From contig JAQTXA010000021.1 of NCBI GenBank assembly GCA_028689025.1, positions 1-46,185 of the forward strand: a stretch of 46,185 nucleotides of DNA, in the 5' to 3' direction. Below, in pieces: positions 1 through 8,283 of the stretch. Made by a program: the position numbers and the translations under genes. Numbering within the stretch: position 1 is the stretch's first letter; the number at the start of each line of letters is the position of its first letter. The DNA is from Aliarcobacter sp. GTDB lineage: Bacteria > Campylobacterota > Campylobacteria > Campylobacterales > Arcobacteraceae. The notes below the pieces were generated by a model. It had not been told where the DNA came from, made no database searches, and worked only from the letters and a program-made list of their open reading frames with translations.

Positions 1-1227
1 GAAATATTTTTTAATCAGAATAAATTTACATCTAAGCAATATTTAGATTCAGTTATCAAATTCGATGAAAATAGAAAAATTGATTTCGTATTTTATTTTG
101 CACCTTTTATTTTTTCAGATTCACAAGAAATTATTTATGATAGTATAAAAGGATTTATTTATAATCAAAAAGAAAATATTGTAAATCTTGAAGAGATGGT
201 TGATTATAATGCAAAGTTTCTAAAAATAGTTAAAGAAGATCCAATAATTAGAGTTTCTGAATTAGAAAAAATGTTAACAAAAGATACAAAATCATATATT
301 TTTTACAATTTAGCTTTATCTTGCGCACAAATAAATGATTTTAATAATGCATATAAATATTTTGAAAGAGCTTATAAATTAAATCCTGGAAATAAACTTT
401 ATTCTACAATGTACCTAATTACTGCTAATAGAATAAATGTTAAGATAAAAGACAAAGAGTATATAGAAACAAATATAAAGAGTGATAATGGACTTTATAA
501 TTATTTTTCTAAAGAAATTTATAAATTATTTATAAATCCACAATATACATCAGCAGACAAACCTTTAGAATATGAAAGTACAATATTTTACAAAGCTCTG
601 GATTTTCTCAATGCTATGCAAAAAGGTACTGTGACAGATGGACATATGTTATTGGATGAACATTTTAAAGATCCTTTGACATTTTTAATTAAAATGGTAC
701 AAAGGAAAAAAGGCGAAAGTGATTATACTTATCATGCAAGATTACAGGATTCAATACCTTTAAATCTAAATAATCAATTTTTAGAAGGACCCTTAATTAT
801 TACAAGATATTATGTAGATATTTTAAAAGGTTTGGGGATTTTCTCAAAAGCTGATATGAAAATTTCAGGTAAAACAACTCCTTCATATTTACGAACAAAA
901 GCATTACGAGATTTACATTTTAATTCGCCTGATGAAGCAATAAAAACTTTAGAATATTTACAAGCAGAATACAAATTAGAAGATAAATATACTATGTATT
1001 TAATGGTTGCAGGATTATTAGAAGCAGGAAGATATAATGATGCTTCTATTCAAATATCACTTATTAAGGCAATATTAAATGACCAAGATGCTGACTTTTT
1101 AACTGCAATTCAATTAATACAAGAATTAAAAATATCAAGTGCTAAGCAATTTCTACTTCGACCTTATTTAGATTCCTTAATAGATTTTAAATTAATTGGA
1201 TTTGATGAGTATTTAGAATCTTTATAG
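1..1227 (+). CDS. TPR-repeat protein, 5'-truncated by window edge (PflB-like candidate)
   Basis: The reading frame is open from base 1, so this is the C-terminal part (about 408 residues) of a larger protein; the ATG at 196 is internal. Helical TPR-like repeats can be seen, for example the stretch around nucleotides 300-400 (YNLALSCAQINDFNNAYKY, then FERAYKLNPGN) and another near 940-1060 (EAGRYNDAS). No signal peptide or membrane segment is visible in the part present; an N-terminal membrane anchor would lie outside the window. Campylobacter motility needs two TPR proteins, PflA and PflB, that build the disk scaffold around the motor and position the stators. This gene lies directly upstream of the flagellar block that also holds a secreted TPR protein, so PflB is a reasonable candidate. 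That assignment is inference from context and architecture, not from a distinctive motif. A promoter for the next gene begins about 36 bases after its stop. Confidence 0.6.
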   Translation, partial: EIFFNQNKFTSKQYLDSVIKFDENRKIDFVFYFAPFIFSDSQEIIYDSIKGFIYNQKENIVNLEEMVDYNAKFLKIVKEDPIIRVSELEKMLTKDTKSYIFYNLALSCAQINDFNNAYKYFERAYKLNPGNKLYSTMYLITANRINVKIKDKEYIETNIKSDNGLYNYFSKEIYKLFINPQYTSADKPLEYESTIFYKALDFLNAMQKGTVTDGHMLLDEHFKDPLTFLIKMVQRKKGESDYTYHARLQDSIPLNLNNQFLEGPLIITRYYVDILKGLGIFSKADMKISGKTTPSYLRTKALRDLHFNSPDEAIKTLEYLQAEYKLEDKYTMYLMVAGLLEAGRYNDASIQISLIKAILNDQDADFLTAIQLIQELKISSAKQFLLRPYLDSLIDFKLIGFDEYLESL

Positions 1228-1262
1228 TTTATACTGAAATCTTAAATAATTTAATTTTTTTC

Positions 1263-1271
1263 TGCTATAAT
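1263..1271 (+). promoter_or_regulatory. Extended -10 promoter (TGCTATAAT) before the flagellar block
   Basis: TGC followed by TATAAT, preceded by a T-rich stretch, fits the sigma-70 promoters of Campylobacterota, where the -35 is weak and replaced by T-rich tracts. It lies 34 bases upstream of the FlaG-like start. No sigma-54 (GG-N10-GC) or sigma-28 style element was seen here. Confidence 0.6.
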
Positions 1272-1304
1272 AATCTAAAATTGTTACTTTTTAAGGAGGA
1301 TGTT

Positions 1305-1619
1305 ATGGAAATTGGAAGAGTTGCAGAGATGGATAATTCTAAACTTAATAATTTAGAAAAAATTCAAAAAGTTAGTAATGTTGATGAAAAAAGTAAAGTA
1401 ATCCAAGAAGATGAGTATAAAAAAGCTTTAGGTACTCAAGGAACAGCGGATAAAAATGAAGTAATTTTGGATAATGTAAGATTTGGATATAACAAAAGTT
1501 CAAAGGACTTTTTTGTAAAAGTAACAAGAGGTGATGCTGAATATAAATATCCAACAGAAGATATGATGAAAGTAAAAGCTTACATTTTACAGGAATTAGA
1601 AAATCCAAATAATAATTAA
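1305..1619 (+). CDS. flaG: FlaG-like flagellar protein
   Basis: A 104-residue protein whose last half matches the FlaG family pattern: a short beta segment (EVILDNVRFGYNKSSKDFFVKV) followed by a polar turn and the ending YPTEDMMKVKAYILQELE, equivalent to the usual IPPEEML region. FlaG proteins influence filament length and sit next to filament genes in many species; their exact action is not settled. The start is the ATG at 1305 because an AAGGAGGA ribosome site lies at 1293-1300; a TTG at 1281 in the same frame has no such site. It is the first gene behind the extended -10 promoter and is followed after 12 bases by fliY. The family call rests on the C-terminal half only. Confidence 0.6.
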   Translation: MEIGRVAEMDNSKLNNLEKIQKVSNVDEKSKVIQEDEYKKALGTQGTADKNEVILDNVRFGYNKSSKDFFVKVTRGDAEYKYPTEDMMKVKAYILQELENPNNN

Positions 1620-1631
1620 AGGTAGTATTCA

Positions 1632-2507
1632 TTGACATCAGATTTATCAAATATATTTAAAGAAGAACTCTCAAATACATTGGAACAGCTGTTATCAAAA
1701 AGTTCTCAAATTGAGGCTATAGTAGCTTTAGTTAGTGATAATTATGATTCAACACAGTTGGTTGAGTGTATTGTTAAGTTTGACTTTAAAGGAATTTCAT
1801 CTAAAATTACTTTTTATATACCAACACTTAGTGCAACAAAATTTGAATATTTAATGCTCGGTGGTATGGGTGATTTAAAAGAGCATATTGATGATGAGAT
1901 AACTGATGCCGTAAATGAAATAGTTTCAAATATTTGTGGTAGTTTTTGTACTTCTGTTAACGCTCAAGGATTGCCTGATATTGGTTCAATTAAGTCAGAG
2001 GTAAAAAGTTCAGCTATTGTTGAAGGTTCATTATTATCAGGTAAAACAAACATATATGAGATAGTTTTATCTTTAGATGATGAGAAATTACCAATTATTA
2101 TTCATTATGATGATATTTTATTGCCATTTTTTTCTTCAGTTACTGGAGTTACATCTGAGGAAAGTGAACATAAGAGTAACGAAGCGCCAACAATAGTTCC
2201 AAGTAATTATTATAATGCTCCTTCTAGTCCAAGTGTACAAACTCCAAAAAATTTAGAACTTTTATACAATATAAAACTAAAACTTAGTGTTCGATTAGGA
2301 ACAAAAGTTGTTCTTTTAAAAGATATTTTAAGATGGGATGTGGGAGAAATTATTGAACTTGAACAGATGGTAAATGAACCTTTAGAAGTTTTAGTTAATG
2401 GAGTGAAGATAGGAGTTGGTGAAGCTGTTATCGTTGAAGGAAAATTTGGACTTAAAATAAAAAAAATCGGAAATGAAGATTTTAGATTAAATCATATAGG
2501 ATTGTAG
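1632..2507 (+). CDS. fliY: Flagellar motor switch protein FliY
   Basis: A 291-residue C-ring component. Residues about 1-175 form a CheC/FliM-middle-like domain (pattern DAVNEIVSNICGSF near residue 95). Residues about 175-205 are a Ser/Pro/Asn-rich linker, and residues about 210-285 form the FliN/SpoA domain, with the typical sequence around LYNIKLKLSVRLG and the ending VNGVKIGVGEAVIVEGKFGL. FliY takes part in rotation switching together with FliM, FliN and FliG. Translation starts with TTG at 1632; AAAGGTAG at 1617-1624 serves as the ribosome site. The stop is three bases before motA. Full CheC phosphatase activity is not claimed, because the acidic/Asn spacing does not match the consensus exactly. 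Confidence 0.85.
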   Translation: MTSDLSNIFKEELSNTLEQLLSKSSQIEAIVALVSDNYDSTQLVECIVKFDFKGISSKITFYIPTLSATKFEYLMLGGMGDLKEHIDDEITDAVNEIVSNICGSFCTSVNAQGLPDIGSIKSEVKSSAIVEGSLLSGKTNIYEIVLSLDDEKLPIIIHYDDILLPFFSSVTGVTSEESEHKSNEAPTIVPSNYYNAPSSPSVQTPKNLELLYNIKLKLSVRLGTKVVLLKDILRWDVGEIIELEQMVNEPLEVLVNGVKIGVGEAVIVEGKFGLKIKKIGNEDFRLNHIGL

Positions 2508-2510
2508 TTT

Positions 2511-3266
2511 ATGGATAAAAGTACAGTAGGAGGATTAGGTGGTGGATGGGTACTTATTGCCATTGCCATAATTTTAGGGGGAGTTGGTTTTGGTCCCTAT
2601 GTAGATGTACCTTCTGTAGTAATCGTTATTGGAGGAACAATTGCTGTTACTGCTGCTCAATTTGAAGCAAGTGATTTAAAAAGAATTATGCCAGCTTTAA
2701 AAATTGCCTTTAACGAAGTAAAAGTTGAGCCATTACCTGAATTAGTTGAAAAAATTGTTTTTTATGCAACAGAAATTAAGAAGCATGGGGTTATGCAAAT
2801 TGAACAAAAAGTTATTCAAGAAACTAACCCTTTTTTTAGGGAGGCTTTTCAGCTTTTAGTAGATGGAACAAAACCTGATGTCTTACAACCTTTAATGGAA
2901 TTGAAATTAGAACACATGGAAAAAAGACATTCTACAATGATTTCAATATTTGGAAATATTGGAGGAACTGCAGGTGCTATGGGTATGATTGGTACTCTTG
3001 TTGGACTTGTTGCAATGCTTGCAAATCTTTCCGATCCAGCTGCTGTTGGACCAGCTATGGCAGTTGCATTACTTACGACATTATATGGGGCATTAACTGG
3101 TACTTTATTTGCTGGTATTACTGAAAGTAAACTTTCTCAAAAACATTCAAAAGAAGCAACTGCTTGTGAGGTTATTATTCAAGGTGCAACAATGATTGCA
3201 GCTGAAGAATCAATTGGGAACATTAAAATGCAACTAAATGCAATTTTAGTTGATGTTTCAGAATAA
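2511..3266 (+). CDS. motA: Stator protein MotA (PomA type)
   Basis: A 251-residue inner-membrane ion-channel subunit of the flagellar stator. Four membrane segments can be seen: two near the N-terminus (about residues 12-30 and 35-52), then a cytoplasmic region rich in charged residues that contacts FliG, then two more (about 145-170 and 180-205). The segment GNIGGTAGAMGMIGTLVGLV and the following PAAVGPAMAVALLTTLYGAL are the classic MotA/PomA third and fourth helices. The length (about 250) is nearer to PomA of marine bacteria than to the 295-residue E. coli MotA. It is followed 9 bases later by motB, with which it forms the stator. Confidence 0.9.
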   Translation: MDKSTVGGLGGGWVLIAIAIILGGVGFGPYVDVPSVVIVIGGTIAVTAAQFEASDLKRIMPALKIAFNEVKVEPLPELVEKIVFYATEIKKHGVMQIEQKVIQETNPFFREAFQLLVDGTKPDVLQPLMELKLEHMEKRHSTMISIFGNIGGTAGAMGMIGTLVGLVAMLANLSDPAAVGPAMAVALLTTLYGALTGTLFAGITESKLSQKHSKEATACEVIIQGATMIAAEESIGNIKMQLNAILVDVSE

Positions 3267-3275
3267 AGTCGATTA

Positions 3276-4052
3276 ATGGCAAAAAATAAATGTCCTGAAT
3301 GCCCTAAATGTTTACCTGGTTGGCTTGTACAATTTGGTGACTTAATGTCATTATTACTTACATTTTTTATTTTATTATTATCTATGGCTGTTATGGATAA
3401 ACAAAAAGTAGAAGAGTATTTTAATATTATGAAAAAGGCAATGGGATTTATTGATGCATCAACTGATGTTCAAACTCAAAGTGATTCATACTCTACTCAA
3501 GAAAGTAGTTCTGATTCACAAGATAATAATTCAACAAGCGAAAGTTCTTTTGATAGTAGTGCACAAGACGTAGCCCAAGTAGTTCAAGAATTAAATTCAA
3601 ATCAAAATGCTGAAAGTCAAGAAATTAAGATGGAAAAAGGCAAAAATGAGTTTGTGTTAGATATCCCATCAAGTATTATGTTTGAAGAAGGTCAATATGA
3701 ATTAACTAATTCAAATGCAAAAATATTTATTTCTAAGATTGCAAGGGTAATAAGAACGATGCCTCAAACTTTTAACATTGAAATAGTTGGACATACAGAT
3801 ACAAATAGAGTTTTAAGTGGTACAATTCCAAGAGATGCTTGGGATATTTCAGCATTAAGGTCTATTTCGGTTGTGAAAGAGTTGATAAAAAATAAAATTG
3901 ATCCCTCAATATTAAAAGTTTCAGCTTATGGTTCATATCATCCTAAAAGTGATGTTGCTGCTGATAATAGAAGAGTTGAGATGAGATTTTTTTCTCAAGA
4001 TAATCAGCAAGATATTTTAAGCCAAGAAAATTTCTTTGATAGGTTAGAATAA
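3276..4052 (+). CDS. motB: Stator protein MotB (PomB type)
   Basis: A 258-residue stator subunit with a single membrane helix (about residues 17-40) carrying the ion-binding aspartate D22 in QFGDLMSLLLTFFILLLSMA, a segment much closer to PomB than to proton-type E. coli MotB. The N-terminus has three cysteines in CPECPKC (C6, C9, C12), as sodium-type PomB proteins often do. After a plug region comes a low-complexity Ser/Asp/Gln linker (about 62-115), then the OmpA-like peptidoglycan-binding domain (about 125-245) with IEIVGHTDTN and the ending AADNRRVEMRF. It anchors the stator to the cell wall. The stop overlaps the flgJ start by one base. Ion choice, Na+ or H+, is inferred only from resemblance. 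Confidence 0.9.
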   Translation: MAKNKCPECPKCLPGWLVQFGDLMSLLLTFFILLLSMAVMDKQKVEEYFNIMKKAMGFIDASTDVQTQSDSYSTQESSSDSQDNNSTSESSFDSSAQDVAQVVQELNSNQNAESQEIKMEKGKNEFVLDIPSSIMFEEGQYELTNSNAKIFISKIARVIRTMPQTFNIEIVGHTDTNRVLSGTIPRDAWDISALRSISVVKELIKNKIDPSILKVSAYGSYHPKSDVAADNRRVEMRFFSQDNQQDILSQENFFDRLE

Positions 4053-4357
4053 TGAATATATCTAGTAGTAATTTAATAAACAAAGATCTTTTGCAAGTTA
4101 ATAATATTAATAATGTAAAAGAAGAAAATTTAAAGAACAGTGGCGATGAACAGTTAAGAAAAGTTTCAAATGATTTTGAATCATTTTTTTTAAATCAAAT
4201 TATGGATGTATCTTTAAGGTCTACTAAAATTGCAGGAGAAGGTGCTGGTTCAGATATTGTAAAAAGTATGTATATACAATCAATAGCTGATAATTCTACT
4301 GGAAGTTTAGGAATTAGTAACATGTTGTATGAATTTTTAACAAGAAATAATAAATAA
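4052..4357 (+). CDS. flgJ: Short FlgJ-like rod-binding protein
   Basis: A 101-residue protein made of only the rod-binding domain: RKVSNDFESFFLNQIMDVSL followed by an acidic/Gly stretch and the helix SDIVKSMYIQSIADN. In enterics FlgJ has a second, muramidase domain that opens the cell wall for the rod; here it is absent, as in other Campylobacterota, so the wall-cutting job must be done by another protein. The start ATG overlaps the motB stop by one base (TAATG), implying translational coupling. It is followed 8 bases later by a FlgN-like chaperone, the same gene order as in Campylobacter, where flgM lies between the two; flgM is missing here. Confidence 0.75.
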   Translation: MNISSSNLINKDLLQVNNINNVKEENLKNSGDEQLRKVSNDFESFFLNQIMDVSLRSTKIAGEGAGSDIVKSMYIQSIADNSTGSLGISNMLYEFLTRNNK

Positions 4358-4365
4358 GGCTTTCC

Positions 4366-4743
4366 ATGATTGAAAATACTATAAAAAATATGTCAGAATT
4401 GATTGTTAAATTAAAAAATTCTATAACACAAGATATTGAAGATATAAAAGCGGCTAAACACGAAGAATTACTCAAAAGAAATGATGAAAAACATATAATG
4501 ATAGAAGATATAACTCTATTAAAAGCCCAATTAAATAAAGAGCTTATGTCAAAAATTCAAGAGGGAATAGATGTTAATATTTATAGGAAAAGTGTAGATG
4601 CTTTAGAAATAGAGTTAAAAGAACTTTATGAATTAAATAGAAAATTAGCATCAATAGTTTTACCTGTTCAACAAATGTATAAAGATTTAGTTTCAGAAAT
4701 AAGTGCTGCTAATGGAGGGAATTTCTTTGATATTAAAGCTTAG
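4366..4743 (+). CDS. flgN: FlgN-like flagellar export chaperone
   Basis: A 125-residue, almost entirely helical protein with long charged heptad stretches and no membrane segment, which fits the FlgN family of cytosolic chaperones that escort the hook-filament junction proteins FlgK and FlgL to the export gate. Family members are poorly conserved, so the call rests on length, the predicted helical hairpin and position next to the flgJ-type gene. A partner substrate, flgL, is encoded farther along the same block. Its 3' end overlaps the next gene by 17 bases. Confidence 0.55.
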   Translation: MIENTIKNMSELIVKLKNSITQDIEDIKAAKHEELLKRNDEKHIMIEDITLLKAQLNKELMSKIQEGIDVNIYRKSVDALEIELKELYELNRKLASIVLPVQQMYKDLVSEISAANGGNFFDIKA

Positions 4744-5122
4744 TTTTGTAGTTTTTCTATTAAATATTAATCTTTTTGCTGTTAGTGTGCTAATTTCAAA
4801 AGAATCAATAAATTATGAAGAAAAACTCAATACTTCAAAGATTCTAGTACAAAATGTAGATGAAATACATAAAACATGTATACCTTTAAAATTAAGTGAA
4901 CTACAGAATGAAGAATATATAACACTTCATCATATAAATAAGAATACAATCATATGTTCAAAAGATGTGAAAAAGTATGAAAATGAATCTATTATATTTA
5001 ACTTTGGTGGAGTTAAAATTGAGAAAAAAGGTAAAATTATTTATGAAAATAAAGATTTTATTCGTTTGAAAAACACTGATGGAACAATTGAACAAATATA
5101 CAAAGACGGAAGAACAAAATGA
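4727..5122 (+). CDS. Small secreted protein, possible FlgA/SAF-like P-ring factor
   Basis: A protein of 131 residues if it starts at the TTG at 4727, which has a GGAGGGA ribosome site at 4714-4720 and gives a clean signal peptide (MILKLSFVVFLLNINLFA). Upstream GTG (4703) and ATG (4712) codons in the same frame would disrupt the signal peptide and sit on or before the ribosome site. The mature part has two cysteines and a beta-rich ending (GGVKIEKKGKIIYENKDFIR, then NTDGTIEQIYKDG) that resembles the last domain of FlgA, the periplasmic chaperone for P-ring assembly. Resemblance is weak and the protein is about half the usual FlgA length. It overlaps flgN upstream and flhF downstream (ATGA), so it is clearly part of the flagellar operon. 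Confidence 0.45.
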   Translation: MILKLSFVVFLLNINLFAVSVLISKESINYEEKLNTSKILVQNVDEIHKTCIPLKLSELQNEEYITLHHINKNTIICSKDVKKYENESIIFNFGGVKIEKKGKIIYENKDFIRLKNTDGTIEQIYKDGRTK

Positions 5123-6270
5123 ATATGCTCTCTTTTTTAGGAGAAACACCTACTATTGCACTTAGACAAGCACAAGAAGAGTGTGGTGAAGAAGCAATAG
5201 TTATCTCAACAAAGAAAATATCTAATTCACAACAAAATGGCAAAGATATTTATGAAGTTGTAGTAGCTATTGAAGACGAACACAAAAAGAAAAATTTACA
5301 ATATACAAAAGCAGCTATAAGTAAAGCAACACCTACCTCTGCGCCAATAAAAACACAAGTTTATGATTTTAAAGAAGAAATTTTAAAAATGCAAAGTGTT
5401 TTAGAACAAGTTCAAAAATCTATTTGGAATCCCAAAAGTCAACTTTATGATTTAACAATTCCTCCTGAATTTGCATCTATGTATAATATTTTTGAACAAA
5501 ATGAGTTTGATCAAGAGATGACTTATACTATTATGAAAAAAACTATTAAGCAATTGCCAATTGCCTTAAAATCAAATCCAAAAAAAGTCAATGATTTTTT
5601 TAAATTAATTTTAAGAAGAGTAATTCCAATAAAACACGAAGTTCCATTAAGAAAACATCAAAGAAAGATAATTATGATGGTGGGACCTACAGGAGTTGGA
5701 AAAACAACAACTATTTCAAAACTAGCTGCAAGATATGCATACAAGTTAGGTCAAAATTATAAAGTAGGAATTGTAACTCTTGATTCATTTAGAGTTGGAG
5801 CTATTGAGCAATTACAAGCTTATACAAATATTATGAGATTACCTTTGGAAATTGTGAAAAAACCTGAGGGTTTATCTGAAGCTCTATTAAGACTGAAAGA
5901 TTGTAATTATATTTTTATTGATACAGCAGGTTCAAGTCAATATGATATTGATAAAATTGAACTTATAAATGAGTACCAAAAAAGGGTTGAAGAGTTACCT
6001 ATTGAAAAAATTTTAGTACTTCCCGCTAATGTAAAACATAGTGATTTATTAGAAATTTATAAAAATTATTCGAGACTTTCTATTGATTATTTAACATTTA
6101 CAAAATTAGATGAGACAAGAAGTTTTGGAAATCTTATCTCTTTTGCACATAAAACAAAAAAATCTATCACATATTTTTCTATTGGCCAAAATGTACCAGA
6201 TGATTTAATTGTTTCAGATTCAACTTTTTTAATTGATTGTTTTATGAATAAACAATGTATTAGGAGATAG
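5119..6270 (+). CDS. flhF: Flagellar GTPase FlhF
   Basis: A 383-residue SRP-family GTPase that marks the pole and sets where the flagellum is built. Residues 1-60 form the B domain, ending in YEVVVAIEDE. The NG domain carries the P-loop GPTGVGKTTT at about residue 190, the insertion-box region LDSFRVGAIEQLQAY, the G3 motif FIDTAG and the G4-like FTKLDET. The start overlaps the preceding gene as ATGA; a second ATG two codons later is possible. In G3 the usual DTAGRS reads DTAGSS. flhG follows directly, as in most polar flagellates; FlhG restrains FlhF and controls flagellar number. Confidence 0.92.
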   Translation: MNMLSFLGETPTIALRQAQEECGEEAIVISTKKISNSQQNGKDIYEVVVAIEDEHKKKNLQYTKAAISKATPTSAPIKTQVYDFKEEILKMQSVLEQVQKSIWNPKSQLYDLTIPPEFASMYNIFEQNEFDQEMTYTIMKKTIKQLPIALKSNPKKVNDFFKLILRRVIPIKHEVPLRKHQRKIIMMVGPTGVGKTTTISKLAARYAYKLGQNYKVGIVTLDSFRVGAIEQLQAYTNIMRLPLEIVKKPEGLSEALLRLKDCNYIFIDTAGSSQYDIDKIELINEYQKRVEELPIEKILVLPANVKHSDLLEIYKNYSRLSIDYLTFTKLDETRSFGNLISFAHKTKKSITYFSIGQNVPDDLIVSDSTFLIDCFMNKQCIRR

Positions 6271-6272
6271 AA

Positions 6273-7091
6273 TTGTTTGATACAATTTCTTCTCAAGCTA
6301 GCAAGTTAATAAAACTTACTAGTAGTGTAAAAAAAAACTATTCTAAAACAAAACTTATAACAATAACATCAGGAAAAGGTGGAGTTGGTAAGTCTACATT
6401 TACTGCTAATATGGCATTTTTACTTTCTCGAAGAGGTTTTAATGTAGCCGTTTTAGATGCTGATATTGGTTTGGCAAATATGCAAGTTTTATTTGATGTA
6501 AAACCCCAAAATACTCTTTTTGAATATATAGATGGAACGAAGACATTAGATGAAGTTATAACTAAAACTATTTATCCAAACGTTCATTTAATTGCAGGAA
6601 GAAGTGGTTATCAATATGGAACAAATAAGAATACCTTTGTGTTTTCTAGAATAGTAAAGGATATCATTTCTTTAAGTAAATTTGATATTTTACTTGTTGA
6701 TACGGGTGCTGGTTTAAATGAATATGTAAAAGAATTTTTATCAATTTCTGATAATATTTTAGCAATTACAACAACCGATCCCAGTGCATTAACTGATGTT
6801 TATTCTTTAATGAAAATGCTTTCAGTTGATAAGAATAAATTAATGTTAAGTTTTAATCATACTAGGAATTATCAAATAGGTGAAACAATAGCCAATTCTT
6901 TGGTAAATTTAGGAAAGAAAAATAGGTTAAATAATGATTTTATGGTAGAATATGTAGGAAACGTTTCAACTTCTGCAAATATTTCTACAACAGGAAGACT
7001 TAGAAAATTATTTGCTAATGAATTTTCATTAGATGAAACAACAAAACAGTTACAAGTAATTATCGATCAATTATTAAAAAATATTCATTAA
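6273..7091 (+). CDS. flhG: Flagellar number regulator FlhG (MinD-like ATPase)
   Basis: A 272-residue ParA/MinD-type ATPase. The deviant Walker A motif SGKGGVGKSTFTANMAF is at about residues 33-49, followed by VAVLDADIGLANMQVLFDV and the Walker B region ILLVDTGAGL. A C-terminal amphipathic helix (FSLDETTKQLQVIIDQLLK) would allow membrane binding. FlhG works with FlhF to keep the number of polar flagella low and delivers C-ring parts such as FliY/FliM. The start is TTG at 6273, with TAGGAG at 6261-6266 as ribosome site, two bases after the flhF stop. Confidence 0.9.
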   Translation: MFDTISSQASKLIKLTSSVKKNYSKTKLITITSGKGGVGKSTFTANMAFLLSRRGFNVAVLDADIGLANMQVLFDVKPQNTLFEYIDGTKTLDEVITKTIYPNVHLIAGRSGYQYGTNKNTFVFSRIVKDIISLSKFDILLVDTGAGLNEYVKEFLSISDNILAITTTDPSALTDVYSLMKMLSVDKNKLMLSFNHTRNYQIGETIANSLVNLGKKNRLNNDFMVEYVGNVSTSANISTTGRLRKLFANEFSLDETTKQLQVIIDQLLKNIH

Positions 7092-7159
7092 GGTTTGTTC
7101 TAGGTGCTAAAACTAAGTTCAATTAATTCTATTTTTATTGTTTCAAAGAGTAGAGAATT

Positions 7160-7495
7160 ATGATAATAGAGCGATTCTCACAAACTGTAATAAATAGTGG
7201 AATATTTAGATTTTATATTGCAGCTGGTTTTTTTGCAACACTGATTTTTTTTACAATTAATGCAGAGTTATTTACTCCAATGGAAATGATTTTAGGTATA
7301 ATTTTAATAACTATATGTTTAAAAGGTATTTGCAATATGATGCTCTCTTTAATTATAAGTCTTTTTAGTCTTGATAATAAAAGAAATGAGTTTGATTTTA
7401 AATATAATGAAGAGAAAATTCAAGTTATGTTGAATGAATTAACAGTAAAAGATGTGATAGATGCAAATAGCAAAAATCAAAAAAAAACTAAATAA
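7160..7495 (+). CDS. Small membrane protein of the flagellar cluster (Cj0062c-like position)
   Basis: A 111-residue protein with two hydrophobic helices (about residues 17-36 and 41-70) and a charged C-terminal tail. I do not recognise a named domain. In Campylobacter jejuni the gene after flhF-flhG also encodes a small integral membrane protein (Cj0062c) and is followed by fliA, fliM and fliY; here it is followed by fliE instead. The shared position suggests a conserved motility accessory protein, but no function is known to me. It starts 68 bases after flhG; an in-frame TAG at 7151 rules out an earlier start. Confidence 0.6.
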   Translation: MIIERFSQTVINSGIFRFYIAAGFFATLIFFTINAELFTPMEMILGIILITICLKGICNMMLSLIISLFSLDNKRNEFDFKYNEEKIQVMLNELTVKDVIDANSKNQKKTK

Positions 7496-7505
7496 GAGGT
7501 AAGTT

Positions 7506-7802
7506 ATGGATATATCTTCAATATCAAATTCGATAGGCTCTTTAAGTTTAAATACTAATAATAAGATTGCACAAACTGATGATAAGTCTTTCCAAAATAT
7601 GTTGAACAATGCAATTTCTGATGTTAATAATCAGCAAGTAAAAGGTTATGATTCAATGCAAGGAATTGCAACTGGAAAAGTTACTAATTTACAAGAAGCT
7701 GTACAAAGAATTGAAGAAGCTGACTTATCAATGAGATTAGCATTGGAAGTAAAAAATAAAGCTTTAAATGCATATAAAGAAATTATGAGAATACAGGTTT
7801 AG
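7506..7802 (+). CDS. fliE: Rod protein FliE
   Basis: A 98-residue protein of the MS-ring/rod junction. The C-terminal half carries the family signature: QEAVQRIEEADLSMRLALEV followed by KNKALNAYKEIMRIQV. The N-terminal half is Ser/Asn-rich and disordered, as usual. FliE is among the first substrates of the flagellar export apparatus and joins the rod to the FliP/FliQ/FliR gate. flgC follows 14 bases later, the usual flgC-fliE pairing but in reverse order. Confidence 0.92.
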   Translation: MDISSISNSIGSLSLNTNNKIAQTDDKSFQNMLNNAISDVNNQQVKGYDSMQGIATGKVTNLQEAVQRIEEADLSMRLALEVKNKALNAYKEIMRIQV

Positions 7803-7816
7803 TTAAAGGATAATGC

Positions 7817-8278
7817 ATGGGTTTTTTTGATGGATATAACGTATCAACTTCTGGTATGAGTGCACAAAGAACAAGAATTAATGTTGTAAGTGCAAATATT
7901 GCAAATGCAAAAACAACACATACTTTAGAAGGTGGCCCATATAAAAAACAACAAGTTGTATTTGAAGATGTGCTAGTCGCTAGTGGTAAAAAAACTAATA
8001 CAAATGATATTGAAACTACAAATAATAAAAATTCAGATTTGTCATTAAGAGGTGTTGGAGTTAAATCTATTATTCAGTCTGATGCAAAGCCTGTTATGAG
8101 ATATGAACCAGCACATCCAGATGCAGATGAAAAAGGTTATGTTGCATATCCAGATATTAATCCTGTTGTTGAAATGGTTGATTTAATTGAGGCAACTAGA
8201 TCTTATGAAGCAAATTTAGCTTCATTCAATACTCATAAAAATATTGATTCTAAAACGTTAGATATAATAAATGGTTAA
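7817..8278 (+). CDS. flgC: Proximal rod protein FlgC
   Basis: A 153-residue proximal rod subunit. The N-terminal flagellar rod motif GMSAQRTRINVVSANIANA and the C-terminal motif DLIEATRSYEANLASFNTHK are both present and form the D0 coiled-coil ends typical of rod and hook proteins. The middle holds KPVMRYEPAHPDADEKGYVA, with the Pro/Asp-rich loop conserved in FlgC. The start is ATG with AAAGGA upstream. Its usual partner flgB is not in the window, so it must lie elsewhere, probably upstream. Confidence 0.93.
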   Translation: MGFFDGYNVSTSGMSAQRTRINVVSANIANAKTTHTLEGGPYKKQQVVFEDVLVASGKKTNTNDIETTNNKNSDLSLRGVGVKSIIQSDAKPVMRYEPAHPDADEKGYVAYPDINPVVEMVDLIEATRSYEANLASFNTHKNIDSKTLDIING

Positions 8279-8283
8279 TAAAA

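Noticed and set aside
1281..1304. TTG start for the FlaG-like gene, eight codons upstream
   Set aside because: The AAGGAGGA ribosome site lies inside this extension and is well spaced for the ATG at 1305.
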